From: Apostichopus japonicus
Taxonomy: Eukaryota; Echinodermata; Holothuroidea; Aspidochirotida; Stichopodidae
Length of the DNA stretch: 64,000 nucleotides
Reading direction: 5' to 3'
NCBI RefSeq assembly: GCF_037975245.1
Contig: NC_092568.1
Location: 28,487,501-28,551,500, forward strand
A program made the translations under genes and the position numbers. Below, piece after piece: positions 1-11,600 of this stretch (position 1 is its first letter; each line of letters opens with the position of its first letter). Below the pieces are notes generated by a model that saw only the letters and a program-made list of their open reading frames with translations, was not told where the DNA came from and did no database searches.

Positions 1-1
1 T

Positions 2-571
2 CTCAAACAGTTTTTGAAAGCCACCAAGGGTGAGGATAAAGGGACCAATACCCCTCCACCACTAACTTACAACCAAAAGGTAGATATCATCAACCAAGTT
101 GCCCTTGGCATGGAACACCTCTCCAACAACCGCTTCGTCCACGCTGATTTAGCTGCCCGTAATTGCCTCCTTAGTCCCTCCATGGAGGTCAAGATATGTA
201 CCATGTCGGCCAGTAAGGACCTCTACCGAGACGAGTACCACGAGTACCAGCAGAGGTTGATGCCCGTCCGATGGATGCCCGTGGAGGCCATCTTCGAAGA
301 CGAACTCTCCACCAAGAGTGATGTCTGGTCCTTTGGCGTTTTCATTTGGGAAGTCTTCTCCCAGGGCGAGCTCCCTTACAGCGAGCAGGACAACGACGGC
401 TACATGAGTGCAATCGTAGATGGAGATCTGGTCCTGAAGACACCGGGAGAAACTCCAGAGGAGGTCGAAAATATGATGCAGAGATGTTGGGCTTCGAGTC
501 TCAAGGATAGGCCTTCCTTTTCAGAGATAGTCATCACTTTGCAGCAGTTGAGCTCTGACAGCGACGTGTAG
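2..571 (+). CDS. PTK7: PTK7 (inactive tyrosine-protein kinase 7), C-terminal part, 5' truncated by window edge
   Basis: The reading frame is open from base 2 (LKQFL) to TAG at 569-571, giving about 189 residues of a kinase-fold C-lobe. PTK7 is a single-pass Wnt/planar-cell-polarity co-receptor whose cytoplasmic pseudokinase does not phosphorylate. Seen here: ALGMEHLSNNRFVH, which is nearly word for word vertebrate PTK7, then HADLAARN where active kinases have HRDLAARN. The DFG site is replaced by TMS within VKICTMSASKD, so the metal-binding Asp is lost. PVRWMPVEAI, the STKSDVWSFGVFIWEVF helix and CW...KDRPSFSEI at the end follow in order. There is no intron in this 570-bp stretch. The extracellular Ig domains and transmembrane segment must lie left of the window. 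The PTK7/otk family call is firm; a closely related receptor kinase is unlikely because of the DFG loss. Confidence 0.92.
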   Translation, partial: LKQFLKATKGEDKGTNTPPPLTYNQKVDIINQVALGMEHLSNNRFVHADLAARNCLLSPSMEVKICTMSASKDLYRDEYHEYQQRLMPVRWMPVEAIFEDELSTKSDVWSFGVFIWEVFSQGELPYSEQDNDGYMSAIVDGDLVLKTPGETPEEVENMMQRCWASSLKDRPSFSEIVITLQQLSSDSDV

Positions 572-3500
572 ACTGACGACCTTCCCGAGGAAAACGAACG
601 AACGAGCAAGCCCACGCAAAGGTTTATGAGATGTCCCCTGCGATGCTGATAAAGTCATGGATTTGTCAGTGCTGTCAGCCATTGGCCAGAAATGCTGTTT
701 GAAAATAATGTGGTGCTCAAGAAGGTCGCATGAATGATGATAATAAGAGAAGGGGAATCAATTGCCTCTTCCTTTTTTGTGAGGGATTTCATCTTCCTCT
801 TGCCGGTGTTCTAATTTCTTCACGATTAAGGGATTGGAACTGTGCGCCCTATTAGTTAATGTGGGTTCACGTGAAGTGAGGTTTTATTTTTCGGTTTGAA
901 GCCAGGGGCCAGTCGAACTGTCATCTGCCATGTAGATGTGTAAGGTCTAAACCTTGAACTTGTAGAATTTTTCAAATCCCATATCAATACCCAGAGTTAA
1001 ACCCATACATCTCAGTAGCACTAGTTTAAATAAAACACCCTGGTAATTGGTATCCATATTTACAGGAGTTTGGTATCCATATATCCATTGGTATCCATAT
1101 ATCCATACTATATCACCCACAAACGTACAGCATGCTTTAAAAATTGCAAAATTGATTCTCTAAGAATATTCTGTAACCATACCATCATTTTGCTTGTTGA
1201 TGATGTAGGGGTAGGGTCAAGTTAAACCACCAAAATGTCTTAGCGAGTAAAACCTCTGTGAGGAAAAGGTATCTTGAGTTTGATTTAATTATCTTGAACG
1301 GGTTTTGGTCCTCCTAGCAAACTTTGAGAAAATTCTGATAACCTTTTTATAGGTAGCTTGAAATCAGTAGTTATTTAGAGATCCTCTGTCCATAGTATTG
1401 TGGTCAGCCCTGGTCAGATCTGTGTGATCCATATCTGCTATGATGTGTTGTTCTTGTTACTGAATTGAAATTTGTTATGAAGGGAGCTACCAGACAAAAG
1501 ATAGCAGTGAAAATTGTGTATAAGATATGTGAAGGGTGTTTTAACTATTGTGTCTGTCTTAGCAGAAGAGGTACTTGAAATCATGATCCAGAAACCTTGC
1601 AATCTCTTGCAACATTTTTTTTTTACCTGACTCTAGATATTTCTTTCATAAAATGTTCAACTTTTTTATGTGGTATTTAGTGAGCTAATCTGTACATGGG
1701 GTAAAAATCTTTCAGACAGCCCCATAGCCACAGCTGACCCTGAGATGAACTCCTATGTGGAATATGAGACCTCTGTTTTAACTATACCGTTGGTTTCATG
1801 CTTTTCTTTTTCTCTTTGATTTTTGTTTTTGTGACCTAACTTAAATTTTTTAACTATTTTAATATTTGACAGTCCATGCTCTGATGACTACCCCTTTAAG
1901 CTGCAGCTGTGTTGCAGTAGACTCACTTGTGTAGATCAGTGACGTATCTGAAACATACAGTACTAAAGGAGAACCAAACTCATTCATTGCCTGCTATTGC
2001 ACTGTGACTATGTTAGGGGGCTGACACTCTTGAGTCATGATGTGTAGTGTCAAAGTGCCTGCAAGAAGAGAAAGTAAGCCTAAATAAATGTTGCTGAAAG
2101 CAATACTGAATAATATCTCATGCCAAATAACCTTGACGTGGTTTAATGAAAACATTATTTTTTAAGTACTGAAGCTGCTATGATGTTAGTTTTAGACTTG
2201 CTTAAGTCTTCTCTCTTGTCTATGAAGGTAGATCAAACTGTGATGTCTCTCAAAATGTTATAATATTTTTGGTACATCATCATAGGTATTTCATATTCAA
2301 CATTGGTTGATGATGGTGGATGGGGGTTTGTTTCTAATTTATTAGCAGTATTTTCTCTAGCTGTGTTGGAAATACTATTTGGCCATCAAAAGGCCAAAAA
2401 AACAAAAAGAAGTTTGTACCAATTTATTATTAAGGGCAGTACTCTATACAACTGTTTGTAATGTTTTCATTTAAACCTATCAAGTACCTAAGAATTGTTC
2501 TTAAATGCAATCATTATCATGTATGCCAAAATATGTTGCTACATGTTTGTCAATTGGAAATTATGTAAGTTTGGTTTATTACCAGTGCATAGGCAATATC
2601 TGATGTTATTACATCTCCATACTTTGTGAAATATTCTTCATAAATTCTGATGGGACGATGTCATATCAGCTTATGGAACATCGGAGGCAGCATCAAGATG
2701 TACTATCACTAGCTGGCAGACTTTCTCTTTGAAGAGGGAGGGGGAGGGGGGTCCAATAAGTAGAATCACAGCCATGTGTTTGCATGCCAGTGGCATTGAA
2801 GCAATCAAATTGAGTTAGTTTTGTAACATGCCAGTTCTGTTGAGTATCATAAAAGCCATTATCGAGGGATCAAAAGTCATGACCTTCAACGGACTCTATG
2901 CGATACCTTGATGTTACTCTTTGCTGATCATTATGGTATTCCTTAACTCGCTTATTTTGATACTAAGAGGCCTGAATTCCCCAGTTTCAAGGTGTACTCC
3001 TTTAAGTATTTTAGGGAACATCATCCACTAACTGTACTATTTAGTCACATACCATAATTTCCTTCAGATCAATTTGACTATTTTTTTTTTTTTTAATACA
3101 TTTACATTGAGGGGTGAGGGGATGTAATGTTTTAACTTTCCTTTTTACAGGTGCTACATTTCTAGTGTTAATTCCTTAGCTTTCATTTACTGTTTTGATA
3201 AATTGTGCTGTGACAGAAACCCTTAAATCTTTTAAGTCTAAGCAACCCTTTTTATTTGATTTTATAAACTATTTTATATTTTTCTCTTTTTGCCATTAGA
3301 AGTAAGAGTCTTAGTGTTCTTCCTCTAAGCAGTCACCATATTAACAGTTAGAACTACATGGATTGTTAAGATAAAGCTTATGGTCACAAAATATGCTAGA
3401 AAGATTAAAAGTGGTCAGATATATATTGCTTCTATAAGCTACCTCTCCCCCACCCACTTTTCTTTACATTTGCCCTGGTTTCATCCACTATGAAGGGCTT

Positions 3501-4430
3501 AATTCCAAAAATGTTCAGATGAAGAGAACAATCCAGAAATTTCTTTTGGGGGGACTTTCCGCAAATATATTGCCGTAAAATTTTGTTGGCAAATACACGT
3601 AATGTTTAAGGGTACGATTTCATTTATTCTGTTTAATCTGCATGTTTTGACATTTACCTCTGCCAAACATTGTATGTATTATTTCAGTTCGCTCAATTCG
3701 CCAGGGTAATACTTTTTTTTCTGTTGTTGAATATGATCAAGTTTATTACCATCCATTGTAAATGACTGGTTGCCATAGCCAAGCATGATTACTTTGTTAG
3801 TTAGTTAGTTCTTACGACATGTTCAAAATTTGAATATCTGTAAACTCTGGGTAAGAAGTTAAATGGATTGATGTTCCGTGTGGCTGGTTTTATACTCTTT
3901 CAAAATTATGAGTTATTCAGTAAATTTCAGACATGGTGATATAGGTGTCAACAAGGTATGAAGTGGTATTAAGGATGTTGGGAGGTCCTCACCACTACCA
4001 CCACAGTTGTTCCATTTCCTGGAGTAGAAGAAGGGTGCACATTGTGGTACTGCATTCACTGCATTGAACTTGATTCAAATGTTATGATTTTGAAGTTTTG
4101 TGGTACCATTTATGAGCCAAAATGCTGCATTAAGTCCCCATACCTCTCCATTTCTTCTGTATCAACACCAAAGATCATTTCTTCATATTACATACACATT
4201 TACTAATACTTTTGGTATTCATAAATACACCTTTCATTCAGCCAATTTTTTGTTGGAAACCAAAATCCTTCTTCCAATCTTTTACTCTTTGGTAATCAAT
4301 ATTTTTATTTAAATAATAATTTCCTGATTGGATTGAGACACTTTTTTTTATGACTTTTGTCTCCCTTTGTATTTTGGAATTAAGAGGTATTCAATGTTGA
4401 CCATCCATCTATTATTTGGTACTTAATAAA
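572..4430 (+). other. Probable long 3' UTR of PTK7 and downstream non-coding DNA
   Basis: No credible coding exon is seen on either strand. Poly(A) signals AATAAA lie at 1029-1034, 2083-2088 and 4425-4430, so the PTK7 3' UTR could end at any of these; which is used cannot be told from sequence. Minor simple sequence is present: three or four GGTATCCATAT-type units at about 1049-1110 and a T-run at about 3080-3095. Confidence 0.45.
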
Positions 4431-7400
4431 GATTAATATTCGTCTACATTTTAGTAGGTACTTAACTTTAAATACCAGTACTTTCTTGATAGTGACATGC
4501 AATGAGCAGATAAACATCTGTAGAATATTACTTAAGTCAAACAACCTTTATTTTTGGCCAATTATGATTTTAGCGATCTTACTCCTATGTTGTTCTACAA
4601 TTCTTTATTGTTTTTCTTTTAACCTTTCTATCTTTTTTAAGGTTTTTTCTTTAAGTTTGGTTTTCATATTATTTCTGCTTCAATTTTGTAAATACCAGTA
4701 GTATGAAGGTGCTAAAGTTTGCTTAATGTCTTCAGAAAAATCTTATTTGACTGAAGATGTTATCTGTTGTATGCCAAAAAATATATCGCTAAGTAAACAC
4801 ATACGGTTTATCAAGTACAAGGAAAACCAATAAGGAAAAAAAAGCAACAAAAAAAAGATTTGATTGTTAAGTATGTCATAATTTGTAAAATTTTGATGTT
4901 TTACCGTATTTTTGTGCCTAAGTAAAGCTGTAACTTCTGACTTTACTTTGCATGTGAAAAGAATTTTGTAAACTTTTAGGGTGAGAATTGCCTGCGCCTT
5001 TTTAAAAGTTATTTCATTGTAGAAACTTCTTAAGTTTTAGTAGCTTCATTAAACAATTTTTGTCTGCAAACTATTGTTTTCTTGATTCAGCCGTTGTTTC
5101 TTATTAGATCTTAAAGGCAGCCAACTTATATCTTTAAAGGCCAGCTGTACACTCCCAAGTTAAAAGTGAACTGCAACCCACATGTGACCTCACTTGACCT
5201 GACTCGACCCTCGTTATGTAGGTAGTCATGGATAATCAGGCAGCATGCATTTTGATTACTACCGCAAGATTTACAAGATTAAAATTTGGTCAAGATGTCC
5301 AGGTGGCTTCAGTTGGACTGACATGTTATTTTTTTTCCGACTAGCAGTTGGCAAATGTTTGTGCAGTGTACGCAGGGGTGGACTGGGTCTTAAAACTGGC
5401 CCAGGCATTTTTCACATAGACCGGCCCATTATTGATTAATATGTTACTTTACATAGTGATCGCCATCCTGGGGGAGGGGTCTCCCCATTTAGATTTTTTT
5501 TGAAGTTTAGGATTGCCTAGATGCAAAATAGTGCTATATTTCTCAGTTTTGTAGGTGACAATCATTTGAAAAGACCCAAATATAATTTTCCAGAATCAAC
5601 ACTTGATTAAACTGAGAAAAGTTAAAAACGTAAAAAAAATGGACAAAAATATATGTTTTAGACTGGATTTCTACACAGCCCGTCTGTATTCTATTAACTA
5701 CTGTGAAAATGGGCTGTCATTTTTATCAGGCTCCCCAGCCCACCGGCTTACCGGGCATTGCCCAAATGCCTGTGTGGCCAGTCCGCCACTAAGTGTACAG
5801 CAATTATTGATCATGTAAATAATAAATGTAAATATTAATAATGCATCTGACCTTAACGAGCACCATTCATCCGATGCATTTAGTCAGCAACTTTATGAAA
5901 CTGACTGAGTATAACTTAAAGAGCAGCCCTCCCCCATTCCCTCAACCCATTTTTCAAAGGTCAAGATTTTCCTGTTTGGAGCATGGTCTCTCTTGCTGAA
6001 GGGGAGGTTGACACTAAACTGCATCAATTATCACCAAAACTGCATGAAAAACTGCATCAAACTCTAAACTGCATCAAATATTGAAAAACAACTTGACATG
6101 GTTGCAAAATTATGCACCTAAGGACCCTTAATTATACAACAAAATCCCCAAGGGGTAGGTGCTCCATGAAAAATAGTCCACATCTTTATTTAATGCACCA
6201 CTATATCACAATTCCCCAAAGAAGGTGTCCCTTAACAACAACAAAAACATCTGTAGTAATGCATCACTGTATAAAAATCCTACATAAGTGCCTGAAGATA
6301 TCACACTTAATCAGACTAACACAGCCCAGAACATATTACACCAGATGAAAGTTAGACATCGAGTTATGAATGAATCCATTCGATCCTCAACGTTACCCAG
6401 ACACTTCAGGTTAGCACTAATCACAGGTAGTGAAAAGCATCTAAACAGCAGTTTGTCAAATATTCAAAAGTTTTGGTGTTGCTTCATTGTTCGAAATGAA
6501 GCTTTGACTAGTCAGGATAATGTCCTTCATTGTCATCGGGATTTTGCCACAAAACATTTATCAGAATCAATTCAGGAAATGGTTTCGTCCCTCTTCCGTA
6601 CCAAATTGAAAGTGTCATGTATAAAACGCATGACCACTTCCTCTCGCCCGTATTGGTCACTTTCGCAGGTTATGTTCCTTACAAAAACTTTCTCCTACTC
6701 AGTAGTAACTTGCCTCTCTGGTTATCAGGTTATACATCTTTTTATTGAAATGATCACACAATCATAACAGTTTGTGAAAACCGCAGAAAACGGACAACAA
6801 TGTTTTCATACTTTATGTTGAGTCTGGTTTATATCTTGAAATAATTTGACCACACTGCAGTGTTGTTTGTTACATCATGATTTAAAATTCATCAATACTT
6901 CTTTTCAAAAACTAAAAAGAATGCTTTAAAAAAGTAAAATTCTGGTTGTATGGTTTGTCAATGTGACTGAAAAGGATGTGTAGTAATTGCAAAGCTTTTT
7001 GGAGATTGCTTACATTAAAACTTGGTGAGCAAAGTCAGTTCTTTAATATTAACTGAAATGCATGAAACACAACAGAAATGCATTAGACTAGATCATGACC
7101 TCTGGTAATGAAATTATAATGAGGTCAAAGGTCATTTAAGATGCAAAAAATTAGACAGCCAGCAGTGACTCTATAAACCAAAACAAAATGTAGATTTTAA
7201 CAGACATTTGTTGCATGCCATCAATCCATATGAAACCACACGTGGATGTTAAAAAATGTAGTCTACAAATCAATATTTCTATTTCCTATCATAATTCAAG
7301 AACTGAAAGAAAATTGATTGACTTGGAAATGATGACAGTTGATATTCTCACCAAAATGATTTCACTTTGAGCATTCACATCTAAATTTGCCAAACACCTT

Positions 7401-7988
7401 GTTAAGAACCTATTTGACCACTAAGTCTACATTTCTATGAAGCTGTGAATCACAAAAGGAAACCTATAATAGTTTTTTTGCTTTCATGTTTTTCAATGTT
7501 TAGCTTTTTCCATCAACTTTTCTTTGATTGAAATTAGGCCATTCCACCTTGACTTGAATTTCACAAACCATGGTGGGTATGGTGTTAAAACATATCTCAT
7601 TACAGGCTGTCTGATAATCGTACAGTGATCCCTCAAACATTAGAATGCCAGTCAAATGAATGTACATGAATGCAAATTGAATGCATACTGTCTTCAAGAC
7701 TGAGCCTACAAAAACAACTTCACATTTACTTTTCTCCAAGGGCCAATAAAAGTGGTGACTTCTTTTGGACAAAACTCTTCAAGTTTGTTTTCTTGTTTTC
7801 TAGCTGGTAATTAGCTTCATAGATGCATGGATATAATTTTGCAGCTAGAATTGATAAAGTATTAATTATGATCTGACAATGAGTATTGTAGATTTCTTCT
7901 GGATGCTGCTACACATCTGTGGTGACACATAACCAGGACACTAACCTGACACATTGTGCTTAAACATTACATGGTAGGAAATCATATA
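4431..7988. other. Intergenic AT-rich DNA between PTK7 and POLR1C
   Basis: Apart from the MITE at 5373-5791, I see no gene. A few short direct repeats of AACTGCATCAA-type sequence lie at about 6010-6085. Open frames such as the one at 6288-6767 lack domains, splice support and family resemblance. Confidence 0.4.
5373..5791. mobile_element. hAT-like MITE, 419 bp
   Basis: The left end begins CAGGGGTGGACTGG; the right end, read in reverse complement, begins TAGTGGCGGACTGG, so the terminal inverted repeats match over about 12 of 14 positions. CAGGGGYGGACTGG-type ends are usual for hAT transposons. Flanking octamers are AGTGTACG (5365-5372) and AGTGTACA (5792-5799), a 7/8 match to an 8-bp target-site duplication. 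The inside holds CCCAGGCATT/AATGCC repeats and no transposase frame. Confidence 0.7.
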
Positions 7989-8692
7989 TTTATTAAAATA
8001 CAACCACTGGCTTTAAGCATCAAAGCTCAATTGTTGTTGTATGAACTGTGTGTTCTTGTCAAGATGTTCCAAGCATAGGCGTAGGAGGCAGGGGGCTGCA
8101 GCCCCCCCAATCAAATTTTTTTGTGAAAAGTCGAGCAATATGCTGGGAATTTTTCAGGCACCTACTGAAAGAAAAATAATTTGCAATGTGTTTTTCAATG
8201 GTTTAACTGTTATTATAATTATCATTATTATTGTAACAATTCCCCAATAATTATAACCAAATTGGAAGGGTAATAACACCGCAAATGATTGTATGTTATT
8301 GGCATGCGATTTAGTAACCGATGAATGCCAATATGATATGCACATAAACATGTTGAAAGCGTGCGGAGCGGGTGAAAAATTTTGGTTATATTTTTTCGGG
8401 CAAGTCGTTACAGCCCCCCAAATCAAATTGGGCTCCTACGCCTATGGTTCCAAGTGATGTGTCCATTCCATGCAATTCTACTTGATATCACATTGTTCAC
8501 AGACAAAGTGACCATAGCAGCCAAGCTCTTCATCTGGGATGCATCTGGTATATTTCCGACATTCCGCGACTGCAAAGATTCATTGTTACAACTGTAAAAC
8601 ACCTCCGTGGAGAAACCTGAAGAGGTGATGTCCGTTGGCAATCTCTTCATCAGCATTCGTTATATATAAAAGTTGCACATTCGTTCAATCGA
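7989..8692 (-). other. POLR1C 3' UTR, containing a MITE
   Basis: The first AATAAA on the minus strand after the POLR1C stop is at 7994-7989, which would make a 3' UTR of about 700 nt. The hAT-like element at 8074-8446 would then be transcribed within the mature message. An alternative, nearer non-canonical signal cannot be excluded. Confidence 0.45.
8074..8446. mobile_element. hAT-like MITE, 373 bp, with perfect 8-bp target-site duplication
   Basis: Terminal inverted repeats start CATAGGCGTAGGAG at 8074 and end with its exact complement at 8446. They are followed inward by CAGCCCCCC..AATCAAAT on both sides. The element is bracketed by GTTCCAAG at 8066-8073 and again at 8447-8454. The 8-bp duplication and GGCGTAG-type ends point to the hAT superfamily. 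No coding capacity is visible. A fragment of the same family lies at 13697-13763. Confidence 0.85.
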
Positions 8693-11600
8693 TCATTTTG
8701 TCCCTCCTGGTCCGAGGTTGTCCAGTTCTGAGAGGAAGGTCTGACATTTAGCTTTCAATATTTTGACAGCCTCGCTCACTAACACTTCTGGTGGTAAGGC
8801 CCCAGTTGATTCCACTGAAACTAAATTGAGAAGGTCAATGAAATAATTGTAAAAATGTTTCTTGATTGTGGAATTGAAAATGATTGATCAAAGATAATGA
8901 AATACAAAACAAGTTAGTCAACCACAATTTTCCAAGGCTAATAACAGTAAAAGAAAATGGATGCAAAAATCGCCATGGGCTTTAATATCATACATTCCAA
9001 GCTATTGTTACTGGTGTTACAGGGGATGTGAGGGGGGGGGAGGGTTAGTGTACTTTCTAGTATTCTCAGGTCATCCATGTCACCCTATATAAACTCTTTA
9101 CAGGAAGACACCAGATCTGCCAAAAATTCCAAATACAAAGATTTTGGAATACTTACAAATGAAATGATCACGAACTTTCTTAAGATCAACGGCATCTCTC
9201 AGATCCTATAACATGAAAGAAATATAGCAATATTTGAATTATTTATGATTTGACAGGAAAATGGTCAAGTTTATTATTGTTCTTTACTCCTTAAAATCTG
9301 CCTCCAATTTTAGCAAGGATGTAAATTATACCTAAATGGTGGAAGTGGGGTTTTCAGGTTCCTTTCATGCCCAATATACAGGTATCATAGGTATGTAGGA
9401 CAGATGTGACACCTTTTTATTTCATACATTAAATCAGATGGTGGTCATGAAACTGATCTGATGGGTTACAGTTAAACATTGTACCTCAATCCATGTGCCG
9501 CAACAAGTACGGATGAATCTACTCCTGTGACAAAAATGGAACTACAACACTGTAGGCCTATAGAATACAAAATTTCTACATGTGCATTGTCCATTTGCTA
9601 TTTGAAATATTCTCAATATTAAGTATTTAAAATTCAATAAGTTGGTTTTATAGAACTAGTATACCATCCACACACACAGAAAATCACTAATATGTTGTAC
9701 AGTCAGTTATAAAATGTCATGAATAAAAAGCCATGGCTTATGCATAGCTTCTGTCCTGTCCGAATTTTTAATATGCCAGTTTTTGAATGTGAATGGAACA
9801 TTACACTTCAGGTGGGTTTTCATGCAAGCAAGGATGTCCGTGTCTCTAATAGTAATAGAAACAAAGTGAGAAATGGTCATAATTATTTTCAAGTTTATTT
9901 AATTCAAACAACAGAAGTTTGATGTTTCCTCTTACCTCATGCCTGAAAACCTCTCTACTACAAGTGTCCCTCCTGGAATCTTCCACAAATGCAACTTTTT
10001 CTCCTAAAATGAAGAAGAAAGACATTGACCAAATGCCACAACTAAACACTACAAATACCCCAACAGGGAATTGATATTGAAGGAACAAGGGGTGAAGCAG
10101 GAACCACACCTATCTTTGGTAGCACCTGTGGTAGCACAATGAGGGTTACCATTTTATCCCTATTAACCAGGATTGTCCAGTTTTTGCAATGAAACCTGAC
10201 AAACTAAACTTTTCTGATTTTCTAAAGGTCTTTGTGACGTTCAAAAATGTCACTGTTTTTGTGTTATGCAAACATAAAAAAGTACACATGAAGAAGCCCA
10301 TCAAACAATGCATGGCTGTTTGGGAAGCATGTCATTAACGTTTGCAACAAACAAACATGATTGAATTATCGTGTTAAGAAGGTTTGTTGAGTTTAATTTA
10401 ATAGTTAAATCATATCTGACTAAATCATACTAGTTAATCACCTTTTGCCCTGTAAAATTCATACATAACTGGTGTATAAAGTGGAAAATTTGGTAAGTAC
10501 ACCAGCTCCCCTCCCCCTCTTACAGACACAAACAGGCTACAATGGTTTAATTTAGTTTTGCGCTCCGTAGCAGGAGAACAATGGGCAGATTGTTACTTTT
10601 GGCTATATATAATATTCCTAGGATATTTAAGGGGATATGCCATCATGTTTCATTTACAGACCATAAAGGTGCTCCTTGTAATCTCTATTTAACACATTTA
10701 CACTTCATAATACTCTGGTGATATGATTCCTAAAATACTGACTGACAGATCTCTGAAGTATGCTGCTATAGTGTATAGTGCATAGTGTATAGTATATAGT
10801 ATATCGTGTATAGTATATTGTGTATAGTATATAGTGTATATTGTATAGTATATCGTGTATAGTATATTGTGTATAGTATATAGTGTATATTGTATAGTAT
10901 ATAGTATATCGTGTATAGTATATATTGTATAGTATATAGTGTATTATTATATACGGTGAATGAAATCGTATCTATCAAGCATGCAAGGATAATAATAATA
11001 ACTGTTTTTTGTATAGTGCAGGTATCCAGAGCACAAGGCAATGTTCAAATGCGCTCCCATATAAAGGGTCTAACTGTGATATTTCTCAAAAAGGATAGTT
11101 TTTAACTGTTTTTTGAGATCCGTCTTACTGGATGGAGAAATAGGTGCCTCTTGTTTGGCTATGAGATTGTTCCACAGTCGTGAGGCCATCACGGAGAAAG
11201 CTCGCCCGCCAAAGTTAGTTGAATGAAATGATGGCTCCGCAAGCAAATATTTATTTTGGGACCTCAGCGGATGTCCTCTCCAAGGATGTTTACAGTTGAA
11301 ATATTCATGGTTTGCCTCCAATCGCAGAATGGTATGAAAGCTATAGTACATTGTAACACCTCATTTTAAATTCAAATATGCAACTACACAAAACCATATC
11401 AGGTTTAACTATGGTCAAGATTGATATATTACTGATAGTAAATTTGTCTACAGGATTGGCTACCAAATATCATCTTGCCTCCCAGATATGTTTCCTAACC
11501 TTGTTCATCTTCCTTGAAACCAATCACTCCCGGAGAAAAGCACTTTGCCAACCGTTCTGCCAGCTCTCCTCTCACCGTCTTCTTTAAGATGATTTTTGGA

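Noticed and set aside
6288-6767. Open frame of 159 codons on the plus strand
   Set aside because: No domain, no repeat family, no splice context, low complexity of resemblance; expected by chance in this length of DNA.
7500-7772. 90-codon minus-strand frame downstream of POLR1C
   Set aside because: No resemblance to a family, no exon borders; probably chance in the 3' flank.
10766-11041. Tyr/Ile-rich open frame on the minus strand
   Set aside because: It is the GTATAG tandem repeat translated; no protein.
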